A stretch of DNA of 64,000 bases from Vibrio tubiashii (GCA_000775715.1 JRWQ01000009.1:1-64000); one strand, 5' to 3'. Positions 9,159 through 19,071 are shown, counted from the stretch's first letter. Program-made: numbers and translations. Notes: generated by a model not told the origin, from the sequence alone.

Positions 9159-9354
9159 CTATAGCACCTCAATTATTTTAGTATTGTTCAGATAATCTTT
9201 TACTTAGACGATATAACTTACCGCCAAGCACATAGCGTCTAATGATCCACAATTATGGTGAATTACACAACAATATCTCGTTTCAAAACGCTATTTTTTT
9301 GTCTGTATGGTTAATAAGCTAGCAAGGATCCCTTTTCATCAAGGTAAAACGCAA

Positions 9355-9378
9355 GAAAGCCTCCCGAAGGAGGCTTTC
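9355..9378 (-). terminator. terminator downstream of nagE
   Basis: GAAAGCCTCC / GGAGGCTTTC perfect stem around CGAA, followed on the minus strand by TTGCG. It lies 27 bases after the nagE stop. Confidence 0.75.
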
Positions 9379-9404
9379 ATCACTTTCTTAGTTACTTATC
9401 GTAA

Positions 9405-10964
9405 TTAAGGAAGTTTTACATCAGATAGGTCATCGCCCGCACCGATTGCTTTCATTTCGCCAGCAACGATTTCAGCTAGAGGACCAAGGATAACTTGAAG
9501 GTTGTTCTCACCAAGTTTCACTACACCTTTCGCACCAAGCTTCTTAAGTACAGCTTCATCAGCTACAGAGCGGTCTTTTAGAGTAAGACGTAGACGAGTG
9601 ATACAAGCGTCAATTGAAGTTAGGTTGTCGTGACCACCTAGAGCTTTAAGGTATTGACGTGCTAGGTCGCCGTTTTTAGCTTCACCAGCTGGAGCACCTG
9701 CTTCTTCTTCGTCATCTTCACGACCTGGCGATTTCAGGTTGAATGCGCGGATTGCGAAGCTGAATGTGAAGAAGTATAGAGCACCGAAGCCAAGACCAAT
9801 TGCACCTAGTAGTAGAGGCTTAGTAGCTAGACCGAAGTTCAATAGGTAGTCGATTAGACCAGCTGAGAAACCGAAGCCGTGTAGCGTACCAAACATGTTA
9901 GCAACAACTAGAGACAGACCTGTAAATACAGCGTGCATTGCGTATAGAGCAGGAGCTAGGAATACAAACATGAACTCTAGCGGCTCTGTGATACCTGTTA
10001 GGAAAGAACAGAATGCTACTGAGAATAGTGCACCACCAACTTGGCTGCGTTTTTCAGCAGGAGCTGCTAGGTACATTGCAAGTGCCGCACCTGGTAGACC
10101 GAACATCATGATAGGGAAGAAGCCGTTCATGAATACACCAGCGCCTTTATCGCCACCGAAGAAGCGGTGTAGGTCACCAGACTTAACTGTTTCAGTTACT
10201 TCTTTAACAGTTGCAGTGATTTCTGGAGTGACAGAGTTTGCAAATTCAAATGTGTACTCTTGACCAGCAACGAGAGTTTTCGCTAGAGCAGGGTCAACAC
10301 AAAGTTGCTTGATGTTTTCGAAACCAGCAGCGCCTGCTACTACGATTTCTTGACATGTACCCATACCGAACCAGAAGTATGAGTTAAGAACGTGGTGAAG
10401 ACCTACAGGGATAAGAGCACGGTTAAGCGTACCGTATACGAACTGACCAACAGCGCCAGAAGTCGATACTGCGTGAGCTAGCGCGTCAAGACCGCCTTGG
10501 ATTGATGGCCATACCACACCACTAATAGCACCAGCAACTAAAGCAAATAGACCTGCCATAATAGGTACTAGACGCTTACCAGAGAAGAATGCCAACCACT
10601 CAGGAAGACGGGTTGCATGGAAAGCGTTGTATGAGTGACCTGCGATGATACCAGCGATGATACCGCCGAAGAATGACATGTTAACGTCAGCGTTGATTGT
10701 AGTTGCTGTAGCGGTTAGTACGAAGTACGCAACTGCACCAGCTAGACCTGCAGCACCGTTACCGTCTTTAGAAAGACCGATAGCAATACCCAGACCGAAT
10801 AGTAGTGGAAGGTTACCGAAAATAGCACCACCAGCTTGTGCCATGAACGGAATGTCTAATAGGTCACCTTGACCCAAACGTAGTAAGAGCGCCGCAACCG
10901 GAAGCGTTGCGATAGGTAGCATAAGAGCTTTACCTAACTTCTGCGCATATCCAAGAATATTCAC
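9405..10964 (-). CDS. nagE: PTS N-acetylglucosamine transporter, EIICB without IIA
   Basis: Inner-membrane permease that takes up and phosphorylates N-acetylglucosamine. Residues about 1-385 are the EIIC domain, with repeated hydrophobic helices and the LIPVGLHHVLNSYFWFGMG signature (near 186). Residues about 435-510 are the EIIB domain with the phosphorylated cysteine in DACITRLRLTLKD. The E. coli protein continues with a IIA domain to about 650 residues. This one ends at 519, so the phosphate must come from another IIA, probably the glucose-type EIIA (Crr); that partner is an inference from other vibrios. It is divergent from nagA-nagC across a 485-base regulatory region and likely repressed by NagC. 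Key step in chitin sugar use. Confidence 0.96.
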   Translation of the reverse strand: MNILGYAQKLGKALMLPIATLPVAALLLRLGQGDLLDIPFMAQAGGAIFGNLPLLFGLGIAIGLSKDGNGAAGLAGAVAYFVLTATATTINADVNMSFFGGIIAGIIAGHSYNAFHATRLPEWLAFFSGKRLVPIMAGLFALVAGAISGVVWPSIQGGLDALAHAVSTSGAVGQFVYGTLNRALIPVGLHHVLNSYFWFGMGTCQEIVVAGAAGFENIKQLCVDPALAKTLVAGQEYTFEFANSVTPEITATVKEVTETVKSGDLHRFFGGDKGAGVFMNGFFPIMMFGLPGAALAMYLAAPAEKRSQVGGALFSVAFCSFLTGITEPLEFMFVFLAPALYAMHAVFTGLSLVVANMFGTLHGFGFSAGLIDYLLNFGLATKPLLLGAIGLGFGALYFFTFSFAIRAFNLKSPGREDDEEEAGAPAGEAKNGDLARQYLKALGGHDNLTSIDACITRLRLTLKDRSVADEAVLKKLGAKGVVKLGENNLQVILGPLAEIVAGEMKAIGAGDDLSDVKLP

Positions 10965-11047
10965 CTTAAGTTCCCCCTATAGGATTTAGTTTTTTAGTTG
11001 AGCCACTTTTTTTAGCCGCTCAATTTAGTCCTGTTCAGTTTATGACA

Positions 11048-11070
11048 TTAATTTTGCTCCGCAAATTAAA
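11048..11070. promoter_or_regulatory. NagC-type operator
   Basis: A 23-base site with the near-palindrome TTAATTTTGC-TCC-GCAAATTAAA. It matches the AT-flanked TTTTGC...GCAAAATT pattern known for E. coli NagC operators. It lies 84 bases upstream of the nagE start and in front of nagA, so it can serve either gene. Confidence 0.7.
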
Positions 11071-11081
11071 ACCTTATCATT

Positions 11082-11097
11082 TGTGATCATAATCACC
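11082..11097. promoter_or_regulatory. CRP-like binding site in the nagE-nagA region
   Basis: TGTGATCATAATCACC matches the CRP consensus TGTGA-N6-TCACA in all but the last base. It lies 12 bases from the NagC-type operator, as expected for a catabolite-controlled sugar regulon. Confidence 0.7.
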
Positions 11098-11449
11098 AGA
11101 ATTGGACGATATGAAGGGTTTTTGCTAGCGAGATCATAAAACTTATTTTACAATACAAAAAAATGGCATTAATTAAGTGATTTTCGCGTTACTCTTACAG
11201 AACAAGTAAGGCCATAATGATTGCCATACCTAGTGTTAACGACTAAAGTCAATGCGACGTAAATCACTTACCAGTGAAGCAGCCACTAGGGTGTTTGCAC
11301 GATTTTGAGAACTCATTTTTTCGTTTGCTAAAGATATTTTGCGATCTAATTGAAGCTCACAAATAAAGTATAGCTAACAACGCACAATTTAAGCTTCAAT
11401 TACACAACTAAAGGTTTTAAGAATCTAAACTTATAAGGATTAGCTAACC
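11098..11449. other. nagA upstream region, gene-free
   Basis: This AT-rich stretch runs to the nagA start and carries no reading frame of quality. A weak second NagC-like half-match, ATATTTTGCGATCTAATTGA, lies at 11334-11353. If real, the two operators could be bridged by one NagC tetramer as described for E. coli nagE-nagB. A purine-rich ATAAGGATTAGC before 11450 is the ribosome binding site for nagA. Confidence 0.35.
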
Positions 11450-12586
11450 ATGTATGCGCTAACTAACTGTAAAATCTATACCAGCAGCGATGTGCTCGCT
11501 GATCATGCTGTAGTCATTAACAACAATCTAATTGAATCTGTATGCCCAATATCCGAGCTTCCATCAGGTATTGAGCAACGCGACCTTAACGGCATGAATG
11601 TCAGCCCAGGCTTTATCGACCTGCAATTGAACGGTTGTGGCGGTGTAATGCTAAATGATGAAGTAACCGCTGAAACGATGCAGATCATGCATGAAGCAAA
11701 TCTAAAATCGGGTTGTACAAGCTTTTTGCCTACGCTGATTACCTCTTCTGATGAAGACATGCGCCAAGCTGTAGCCGCAGCGCGTGAGTACCACAGCAAG
11801 TATGAAAATCAGTCGCTTGGTCTACACCTAGAAGGCCCATACCTCAATGTCATGAAAAAAGGCATTCACAGCGTTGACCACATTCGTCCTTCAGAAGACA
11901 ACATGATTGATTTCATGTGTGACAACGCAGACGTCATTGCTAAAGTAACCCTTGCACCTGAACACAATGATCATCAGCACATTGAACGCCTTAAAGCAGC
12001 AGGTATTGTCGTTTCAATAGGCCATACCAATGCAACTTATGCAGAAGCTCGTAAAGGCTTTGAGTCCGGCATCACCTTCGCTACTCACCTATTCAACGCA
12101 ATGACGCCAATGGCAGGTCGTGAACCTGGCGTAGTTGGCGCGATTTACGATACCCCTGATGTATATGCGGGTATCATTGCTGACGGCTTCCACGTTGACT
12201 ATGCAAACATCCGTATCGCTCACAAAATTAAGGGCGAAAAATTAGTATTAGTGACCGATGCCACAGCTCCTGCAGGCGCTGACATGGATTACTTTATTTT
12301 TGTTGGTAAGAAAGTATATTACCGAGATGGAAAGTGTGTTGATGAAAATGGCACACTTGGCGGCTCAGCACTTACTATGATTGAAGCAGTTCAAAACACG
12401 GTTGAGCACGTCGGTATCGCACTGGACGAAGCACTGCGCATGGCTACTCTGTACCCTGCAAGAGCAATAGGTTTGGACGAGAAACTAGGCCGAATTAAAA
12501 AAGGCATGGTGGCTAACCTTACTGTATTTGATCGTGACTTCACTGTTCAGGCGACGGTTGTTAACGGACAATACGAGCAAAGTTAA
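11450..12586 (+). CDS. nagA: N-acetylglucosamine-6-phosphate deacetylase
   Basis: Removes the acetyl group from GlcNAc-6-phosphate, giving glucosamine-6-phosphate and acetate, the first cytoplasmic step after NagE uptake. Amidohydrolase fold, 378 residues. Visible motifs are [13 protein letters not shown] (near 55), the metal ligand glutamate in LHLEGPYLN (near 127), the histidines in [12 protein letters not shown] (near 190) and [12 protein letters not shown] (near 211), and the catalytic aspartate in [10 protein letters not shown] (near 269). The FIDLQLNG form (Q and N in place of His-x-His) matches the single-metal NagA type of E. coli. It is followed after two bases by nagC, so the two are almost certainly co-translated. 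Confidence 0.97.
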   Translation: MYALTNCKIYTSSDVLADHAVVINNNLIESVCPISELPSGIEQRDLNGMNVSPGFIDLQLNGCGGVMLNDEVTAETMQIMHEANLKSGCTSFLPTLITSSDEDMRQAVAAAREYHSKYENQSLGLHLEGPYLNVMKKGIHSVDHIRPSEDNMIDFMCDNADVIAKVTLAPEHNDHQHIERLKAAGIVVSIGHTNATYAEARKGFESGITFATHLFNAMTPMAGREPGVVGAIYDTPDVYAGIIADGFHVDYANIRIAHKIKGEKLVLVTDATAPAGADMDYFIFVGKKVYYRDGKCVDENGTLGGSALTMIEAVQNTVEHVGIALDEALRMATLYPARAIGLDEKLGRIKKGMVANLTVFDRDFTVQATVVNGQYEQS

Positions 12587-12588
12587 GA

Positions 12589-13803
12589 ATGAATGGCGGA
12601 CAAATAGGTAACGTAGATTTAGTAAAACAACTAAATAGTGCAGCTGTTTACAGGCTGATCGATCAACAAGGACCTATTTCAAGGATTCAAGTTGCCGATG
12701 TTAGCCAACTGGCACCTGCCAGTGTTACAAAGATCACCCGCCAGCTACTCGAGCGCGGCCTAATCAAAGAGGTCGCGCAACAAGCCTCCACCGGAGGACG
12801 TCGAGCAATATCTTTAACAACAGAAGTCGAGCCTTTTCATTCGGTTGCCGTTCGCTTAGGGCGCGACTACCTTCAATTCAGCCTGTACGATTTGGGCGGA
12901 AAAGAACTCGCTGCTGATTACCATGAATTCTTCTATACCACCCAAGAAGAGTTAGTAGAAGGTTTACTCTCTCAGCTGAAAAGGTTCGTACACAACAACC
13001 AAACGCACATCAATCAATTGATCGCGATTGGTATTGCGCTACCTGGCCTGGTAAACCCTGAAACTGGCGTAGTCGAGTACATTCCACATATTTCTATCGA
13101 TAACTTAGCCTTAGCCGAGCTCATTGAGAACACCTTTCACGTACCATGCTTCGCGGGGAACGACGTACGCGGTATGGCTCTAGCTGAGCACTATTTTGGC
13201 GCAAGTCAAGATTGCCAAGACTCTATTTTGGTCAGCGTTCATCGTGGTACTGGTGCAGGTATTATAGTAAACGGCCAGGTGTTCTTAGGTTACAACCGTA
13301 ACGTTGGTGAAATCGGTCATATTCAGATCGACCCACTCGGGGAGCAGTGTCAATGCGGTAACTTTGGTTGCCTAGAAACAGTAGCAGCTAATCCTGCCAT
13401 TGTTGAACGCGTCAATAAGCTCATCAAGCAAGGTTATGCATCGAGCTTAACTGAGCTGGAAACCATCAGTATTTCTGACGTATGTGAACACGCTAACATG
13501 GGTGACGAACTCGCAAAACAGAGCTTAGTTCGCGTAGGCAATCAACTGGGTAAAGCTATCGCTATCACGATTAACCTGTTCAACCCACAAAAAGTGGTCA
13601 TTGCGGGTGATATTACTCAATGTGAAGACATCCTGTTCCCAGCGATCCGCCGAAACGTAGAAAACCAAGCGCTGACGACATTCCATACAGGCCTACCTAT
13701 CGTCACTTCGCACATTGATAAGCAACCGACATTGGGTGCGTTTGCTATGATTAAGCGAGCGATGTTAAACGGGGTATTGTTACAAAAATTGTTAGAAGAT
13801 TAA
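12589..13803 (+). CDS. nagC: ROK-family transcriptional repressor NagC
   Basis: Repressor of the GlcNAc regulon, released by GlcNAc-6-phosphate. It has 404 residues: an N-terminal winged helix-turn-helix (about 10-75, with ISRIQVADVSQLAPASVTK) and a C-terminal ROK kinase-like domain. The ROK signature and zinc site are seen in GEIGHIQIDPLGEQCQCGNFGCLE, split here by no gap: GEIGHIQ near 242 and CQCGNFGCLE near 257. ATP-site residues of true ROK kinases are partly retained (IALPGLVNP). It begins two bases after nagA, so it is expressed with an enzyme of its own regulon and can control the divergent nagE. A terminator follows. Confidence 0.96.
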   Translation: MNGGQIGNVDLVKQLNSAAVYRLIDQQGPISRIQVADVSQLAPASVTKITRQLLERGLIKEVAQQASTGGRRAISLTTEVEPFHSVAVRLGRDYLQFSLYDLGGKELAADYHEFFYTTQEELVEGLLSQLKRFVHNNQTHINQLIAIGIALPGLVNPETGVVEYIPHISIDNLALAELIENTFHVPCFAGNDVRGMALAEHYFGASQDCQDSILVSVHRGTGAGIIVNGQVFLGYNRNVGEIGHIQIDPLGEQCQCGNFGCLETVAANPAIVERVNKLIKQGYASSLTELETISISDVCEHANMGDELAKQSLVRVGNQLGKAIAITINLFNPQKVVIAGDITQCEDILFPAIRRNVENQALTTFHTGLPIVTSHIDKQPTLGAFAMIKRAMLNGVLLQKLLED

Positions 13804-13840
13804 TCTTCATTCACCTCTCAGTAACTAATTGAGTTAGAAT

Positions 13841-13870
13841 AACGGGCTACGATATGTAGCCCGTTTTTTT
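13841..13870 (+). terminator. terminator downstream of nagC
   Basis: AACGGGCTAC / GTAGCCCGTT perfect 10-bp stem, 5-base loop, then TTTTT. Confidence 0.93.
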
Positions 13871-13890
13871 TAGGAAGAAACTGCAAATAT

Positions 13891-15474
13891 ATGGAACTGA
13901 TCTTGATTTCAGCGGCGTTCCTCGCCGGATTTATTGCGCTGAAGTGCGACCTTCCCCCTCTGGTCGGCTTTTTATTGGCTGGCTTTGGATTACACGCATT
14001 TGGCTTTCAATCCAACGACACAATAGTGACCTTAGCTGATCTGGGTGTCACGCTACTGCTTTTCACTATCGGTTTAAAACTCGATATCAAAACCCTACTC
14101 TCAAAAGAGATTTGGGCTGGAGCATCCATACACAACCTGCTGTCCACTGCGCTTTTTAGCGTTGCACTGTTCTGTTTCAAATTCTTAGGCGTTGGTTCAT
14201 TGGCGGCCATGTCTATCGATCAAGTCATCTTACTCGGTTTCGCACTTTCATTTTCTAGTACTGTTTTTGCCGTGAAGTCTCTGCAAGAAAAAGGCGAAAT
14301 GAACGCCACTTATGGCACCATCGCTATCGGTATACTGGTCATGCAGGACATCTTTGCTGTTGTCTTTCTAACGGCCTCAACTGGCAAGCTGCCGGAGTGG
14401 TATGCGATTGGTTTATTCGCACTGCCTTTACTCAGACCACTGTTTTACAAAATGCTCGACTGGGTGGGCCATGGTGAGATGCTCGTGCTACTGGGAATCT
14501 TCTTTGCCTTGGTTGCAGGTGCTGGTTTATTTGAACTAGTAGGAATGAAAGCGGATTTAGGCGCACTAATCTTAGGTATGCTACTCGCCGGACACAAAAA
14601 GGCGTCTGAGCTTTCTAAGTCCCTATTCAACCTCAAGGAGCTATTCCTAGTCTGCTTCTTCTTAAATATAGGGCTGTCTGCACAGCCAACCTGGTCAGGG
14701 TTTGCGCTTGCAATCTTGTTTATGCTGCTATTGCCGCTAAAAGGGATACTCTACTTCACTGTCCTGAATGTGTTTAAGTTCCGAGTACGAACTTCATTAC
14801 TTGCCTCTCTGTGTCTATTTAACTTCAGTGAATTCGGTCTCATTGTCGGTGGTTTGGCGTTCAAGATGGGGTGGATGAGTAGCGATATCCTCGTCGCCCT
14901 CGCTATCGCGGTCTCAATATCATTTGTGCTGTCAGCGCCACTCAACCGCCACGGACATAAGCTTTATCAGCGCTCTGGACGTTGGCTACGCGAACATGCA
15001 GCCGAAAAGCTCAATACCCGAGACCAACTGATTAACCCTGGACATGCTCAAGTTCTGATTCTCGGCATGGGGCGCATTGGGACAGGTGCTTATGATGAGC
15101 TGAGAAACCGTTATGGTAAAATAAGCCTTGGCATTGAGGTTCGTGAAGATGCCGCTCATCTACACAAAGCCCATGGCCGCAATGTAATCTCGGGCGATGC
15201 AACCGACCCTGACTTTTGGGAACGTATACTCGACGTTGCAAATGTAAAACTTGTTCTACTAGCCATGCCGCATCACCAAGGTAATCAAATCGCCCTTGAG
15301 CAGCTACGACGTAAAAACTTCCAAGGCCAGATTGCTGCAATCGCTGAGTACCCGGATCAGCTTGACGCACTTATTGAAGGAGGCGTCGATGCCGCCTTTA
15401 ACATTTATAACGAAGCAGGTAGCGGTTTCGCGCGGCACGTTTGTGAGCAACTAAAGCCAACCTTCAGTAAATAA
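13891..15474 (+). CDS. CPA2-family cation:proton antiporter with RCK domain
   Basis: Inner-membrane antiporter of the Kef/CPA2 type, 527 residues. Residues about 1-350 hold around a dozen hydrophobic helices, including the family-typical PPLVGFLLAGF (near 22) and the discontinuous-helix region FALSFSSTVFAVK. Residues about 383-510 form a TrkA-N/RCK domain with a dinucleotide loop, VLILGMGRIGTGAYDEL. This suggests control by NAD(H) or another nucleotide. Kef proteins export K+ in exchange for H+, but the ion cannot be deduced here. No KefF/KefG partner gene is adjacent, and the soluble domain is short and ends without the usual KefB/C tail. Start ATG 13891 follows TTAGGAAG. It lies between two terminators, as a single gene. 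Confidence 0.88.
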   Translation: MELILISAAFLAGFIALKCDLPPLVGFLLAGFGLHAFGFQSNDTIVTLADLGVTLLLFTIGLKLDIKTLLSKEIWAGASIHNLLSTALFSVALFCFKFLGVGSLAAMSIDQVILLGFALSFSSTVFAVKSLQEKGEMNATYGTIAIGILVMQDIFAVVFLTASTGKLPEWYAIGLFALPLLRPLFYKMLDWVGHGEMLVLLGIFFALVAGAGLFELVGMKADLGALILGMLLAGHKKASELSKSLFNLKELFLVCFFLNIGLSAQPTWSGFALAILFMLLLPLKGILYFTVLNVFKFRVRTSLLASLCLFNFSEFGLIVGGLAFKMGWMSSDILVALAIAVSISFVLSAPLNRHGHKLYQRSGRWLREHAAEKLNTRDQLINPGHAQVLILGMGRIGTGAYDELRNRYGKISLGIEVREDAAHLHKAHGRNVISGDATDPDFWERILDVANVKLVLLAMPHHQGNQIALEQLRRKNFQGQIAAIAEYPDQLDALIEGGVDAAFNIYNEAGSGFARHVCEQLKPTFSK

Positions 15475-15484
15475 TCCTCCAATC

Positions 15485-15509
15485 AAGGCAGCAAATCGCT
15501 GCCTTTTTT
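15485..15509 (+). terminator. terminator downstream of the antiporter gene
   Basis: AAGGCAGC / GCTGCCTT stem with a 5-base loop and TTTT, ten bases after the stop codon. Confidence 0.88.
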
Positions 15510-15688
15510 ACCTCTAGTGGACAAAAAACCACCAATATCTAGATTCCATTCACTAAAATACCATTTTTATTGGAAATTATTTTACTACTTCTCTCCTCAT
15601 CCAACTTTTTTATCAAATACGGTTGATTTTTTTAATCAGAATGGCAAATTGAACTCAACAAGTTAATTTATTTTTAAAGGGAAGTTGT

Positions 15689-17353
15689 ATGTGTTCGATT
15701 TTCGGTATTTTAGACATTAAGAGTGATGCGAGTGCTCTGCGCCCTGTTGCGTTGGAAATGTCTAAAAAGTTACGTCACCGTGGACCTGATTGGTCTGGCA
15801 TCTATTCATCGGAGCGCGCGATTCTTGCCCATGAACGTCTTGCCATCGTTGGCGTGAATAGTGGTGCACAACCACTCTACAGCCAAGATAAGAAGCACAT
15901 CCTTGCAGTTAACGGTGAAATCTACAACTACAAAGAACTTCGCGCCCGTTACGAAGGTAAATACGAATTCCAAACTGACTCCGACTGTGAAGTAATTCTT
16001 GCTCTATACGAAGAGATGGGCGCAGATCTACTTGAAGAACTCAACGGCATCTTCGCATTCGTTCTCTATGATGAAGAGAAAGATACTTATCTAGTGGGTC
16101 GTGACCATATCGGCATTATCCCTCTATACCAAGGTTACGATGAGCACGGTAACTACTACGTAGCATCAGAAATGAAAGCGCTAGTACCTGTATGTAAAAC
16201 AGTGAGCGAGTTCCCTCCTGGTTGTTACTACAGCAGCGGCGACGCTGAACCTCAACGCTACTACATCCGTGATTGGAACGAATACGCAGCAGTTCAAGGC
16301 AACACAACCAGCAAAGAAGAGCTAACTGAAGCTCTAGAGGCGGCTGTTAAACGCCAGTTAATGACAGACGTTCCTTACGGTGTACTTCTTTCTGGTGGTC
16401 TAGACTCATCAATCACTTCAGCAGTTGCAAAACGCTTTGCAGCAATGCGTATTGAAGACGACGAAAAGTCAGAGGCATGGTGGCCGCAGCTTCACTCGTT
16501 TGCAGTGGGTCTTGAAGGCGCACCTGATCTGAAAGCAGCACGTGAAGTCGCTGAGCAGATCGGTACCGTCCACCACGAGATGACATACACGATTCAAGAA
16601 GGTCTTGATGCTATTCGTGACGTTATCTACCACATCGAAACTTATGATGTAACCACCATCCGTGCTTCTACGCCTATGTTCCTGATGGGGCGTAAGATCA
16701 AAGCGATGGGCATCAAGATGGTTCTTTCTGGAGAAGGTGCTGATGAGATCTTCGGTGGTTACCTGTACTTCCACAAAGCGCCAAACGCGAAAGAGTTCCA
16801 TGAAGAGACAGTTCGTAAACTGCTGGCTCTAAACATGTTCGACTGTGCTCGTGCAAACAAATCACTAGCGGCATGGGGTGTTGAAGGTCGTGTACCTTTC
16901 CTCGACAAAGAGTTCATTGATGTCGCAATGCGTCTAAACCCTGAAGATAAGATGTGTGGCAACGGCAAGATGGAAAAACACATCCTACGTGAGTGTTTCG
17001 AACACTATCTACCAGAGTCGATTGCTTGGCGTCAAAAAGAGCAGTTCTCTGATGGCGTTGGTTATAGCTGGATTGACACATTGAAAGAAGTAGCGGAAGC
17101 CAAAGTAACTGATCAGCAGATGGAAACCGCTGCCTACCGTTTCCCATACAACACACCAACAACCAAAGAAGGCTACGTATACCGTGAGATCTTCGAAGAG
17201 TTGTTCCCGCTTCCATCAGCGGCAGAGTGTGTACCAGGTGGTCCTTCTGTTGCTTGTTCTTCGGCGAAGGCGATTGAGTGGGACGAGTCATTTAAGAACA
17301 TGGCAGACCCATCTGGTCGTGCTGTTCAAAGTGTCCACAACGATTCGTATTAA
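15689..17353 (+). CDS. asnB: asparagine synthase B, glutamine-hydrolysing
   Basis: Makes asparagine from aspartate, ATP and glutamine. The N-terminal glutaminase domain begins MCSIFGI, whose Cys becomes the N-terminal nucleophile after removal of Met. The glutamine-site motifs LRHRGPDWSGIY and ERLAIVG follow. The C-terminal synthetase domain has the PP-loop LLSGGLDSS (near 235) and LSGEGADEIFGGYLYFHKAP (near 345). It has 554 residues, as in E. coli AsnB. The start ATG 15689 is preceded by AAAGGGAAG. It stands alone, with a 170-base leader that contains no obvious attenuator and a strong terminator after it. Confidence 0.98.
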   Translation: MCSIFGILDIKSDASALRPVALEMSKKLRHRGPDWSGIYSSERAILAHERLAIVGVNSGAQPLYSQDKKHILAVNGEIYNYKELRARYEGKYEFQTDSDCEVILALYEEMGADLLEELNGIFAFVLYDEEKDTYLVGRDHIGIIPLYQGYDEHGNYYVASEMKALVPVCKTVSEFPPGCYYSSGDAEPQRYYIRDWNEYAAVQGNTTSKEELTEALEAAVKRQLMTDVPYGVLLSGGLDSSITSAVAKRFAAMRIEDDEKSEAWWPQLHSFAVGLEGAPDLKAAREVAEQIGTVHHEMTYTIQEGLDAIRDVIYHIETYDVTTIRASTPMFLMGRKIKAMGIKMVLSGEGADEIFGGYLYFHKAPNAKEFHEETVRKLLALNMFDCARANKSLAAWGVEGRVPFLDKEFIDVAMRLNPEDKMCGNGKMEKHILRECFEHYLPESIAWRQKEQFSDGVGYSWIDTLKEVAEAKVTDQQMETAAYRFPYNTPTTKEGYVYREIFEELFPLPSAAECVPGGPSVACSSAKAIEWDESFKNMADPSGRAVQSVHNDSY

Positions 17354-17372
17354 TGACTAATATAAAAACAAC

Positions 17373-17398
17373 AAGAGGCTCCTAGGAGCCTCTTTTTT
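17373..17398 (+). terminator. terminator downstream of asnB
   Basis: AAGAGGCTCC / GGAGCCTCTT stem with a very small loop, then TTTT. Confidence 0.92.
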
Positions 17399-17657
17399 AT
17401 GTCCGCACGTTAAAATTTCACCACACTAAAAACACCCACTCAATGACAAGGTAGTGTAAAAACAAGCCTAACATTATTGAAAACTAACTTTGTAGCACAT
17501 ATTTTCTTAGATAAATTAAGAAACAATTCCTTACAAATCAAACCCTTAAAGCCAAACCATTACTTAGACCAGTATAAGACCCCATTGAAGATAAATAAGC
17601 TAAGTAGTATACGTAGTAGCTTATAAAATTCTTTAATTTCTCACATTAGTAAAATTT
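17399..17657. other. gene-free leader upstream of the peptide transporter
   Basis: The 304 bases between asnB and the transporter hold the asnB terminator and then AT-rich DNA without a usable frame. The only structure seen is an inverted repeat at 17595-17624, with ATAAGCTA at one end, TAGCTTAT at the other and GTATAC at the centre. It could be a regulator site for the transporter, but no known consensus is matched. Confidence 0.3.
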
Positions 17658-19049
17658 ATGACAAACCAACATCATCAAATATTTGGCCACCCTCGTGGTC
17701 TCTTCCTTTTGTTTGGTACTGAGCTTTGGGAGCGTTTTTCCTACTACGCAATGCGTGCCATCCTTGTCCTATATCTAACAGACGCCACAATGAACGGTGG
17801 ATTAGGCTGGTCGACTAAAGATGCTCTGGATCTATACGGCATCTATACTGGACTTGTCTACATCACACCAATGATCGGTGGTTACCTAGCCGATAACTTT
17901 CTAGGTCAGCGCCGCTCTATTCTTATCGGTGGTGCGCTCATGGCAATTGGTCAGTTCACTCTAGCCCTTCCAGCAGAGATGATCGGCCTAAGTACCACTC
18001 ACAGCTTCTATTTAGGCTTGGCGCTGCTTATTGCTGGTAACGGTCTATTTAAACCAAACATTTCAACCATGGTAGGCGATCTCTACCAAGAAGGTGATAA
18101 CCGCCGTGATGGTGCATTTACCATCTTCTATATGGGTATCAACCTAGGTGCACTTATTGCTGGTGTGGTTTCAGGTTCAGTCACCAACGAATTTGGCTGG
18201 AAGGCCGGCTTCCTAGTTGCCGGTATTGGTATGGTGATCAGCCTAGTTATGCAGATGACCTTAGCAAGATCTTGGCTTGGCGACATCGGTGTTGTCCCTG
18301 CTGCTGCCCGTGACCTTGAGCAAAAGAATTCAGTGCAAAAGCAACCTTTGACCAAACAAGAGATTGATCGTTTAAAAGTCATCATGGTAATGGGTCTATT
18401 TGTTATCGTATTCTGGGCTGGCTTTGAGCAAGCAGGTGGTCTGATGAATATCTACACTCAGCAGTACACTGACCGTATGATAGGTAACTTCGAAGTCCCT
18501 GCTGCTTGGTTCCAATCACTGAACCCGTTCTTCATTATTACCCTAGCACCAGTGCTTGCTGCGCTTTGGGTGAAACTAGGCCCTAAAGAGCCTAACTCAC
18601 CCGTTAAGTTCGCTTTAGCACTATTCTTCTTAGCCCTCGGCTTCCTATGCATGGTGGGTGCTGTTATGGAACAAGGTGGCGATACTACCGTTAAGACTTC
18701 TATGCTGTGGTTGGTTGGCGCATTCTTTTTCCATACCTTAGGTGAGCTATGCCTATCGCCGATTGGCTTGTCGCTAGTAACTAAACTTGCCCCACTACGC
18801 CTAGCATCACTGATGATGGGTGCATGGTTTGGCTTTAACGCAATCGCAAACTACGTTGCTGGGTTAATTGGCTCACACGTTGGTGAACTAGGTGCACTAC
18901 CCATCTTTGGAGGTATCGCAGTTGCAGCGACAGTTTCTGGCGTAATCTTGCTAATGTTTGCTAACACACTTGTACGTTGGATGCATGGTGCAGAAACACC
19001 TGTTAGCCAAGCTGAGCAAGTCGAAGAGCAACAAGCTCAACTTGCTTAA
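17658..19049 (+). CDS. POT/PTR2-family proton-dependent peptide transporter
   Basis: Proton-coupled di/tripeptide importer of the major facilitator superfamily, 463 residues and about 14 predicted helices. The proton-coupling motif of helix 1 is seen in GTELWERFSYYAMRAIL (near residue 20), the PTR2 signature in FTIFYMGINLGAL (near 155) and a third conserved region in ELCLSPIGLSLVTKLAP (near 368). E. coli orthologues are DtpA-D; which of these it corresponds to cannot be decided. The C-terminus is a polar, Gln-rich tail (QAEQVEEQQAQLA). Start ATG 17658. It is a single gene with its own terminator. Confidence 0.93.
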   Translation: MTNQHHQIFGHPRGLFLLFGTELWERFSYYAMRAILVLYLTDATMNGGLGWSTKDALDLYGIYTGLVYITPMIGGYLADNFLGQRRSILIGGALMAIGQFTLALPAEMIGLSTTHSFYLGLALLIAGNGLFKPNISTMVGDLYQEGDNRRDGAFTIFYMGINLGALIAGVVSGSVTNEFGWKAGFLVAGIGMVISLVMQMTLARSWLGDIGVVPAAARDLEQKNSVQKQPLTKQEIDRLKVIMVMGLFVIVFWAGFEQAGGLMNIYTQQYTDRMIGNFEVPAAWFQSLNPFFIITLAPVLAALWVKLGPKEPNSPVKFALALFFLALGFLCMVGAVMEQGGDTTVKTSMLWLVGAFFFHTLGELCLSPIGLSLVTKLAPLRLASLMMGAWFGFNAIANYVAGLIGSHVGELGALPIFGGIAVAATVSGVILLMFANTLVRWMHGAETPVSQAEQVEEQQAQLA

Positions 19050-19071
19050 CAATCACACTCTAGTGACTACA

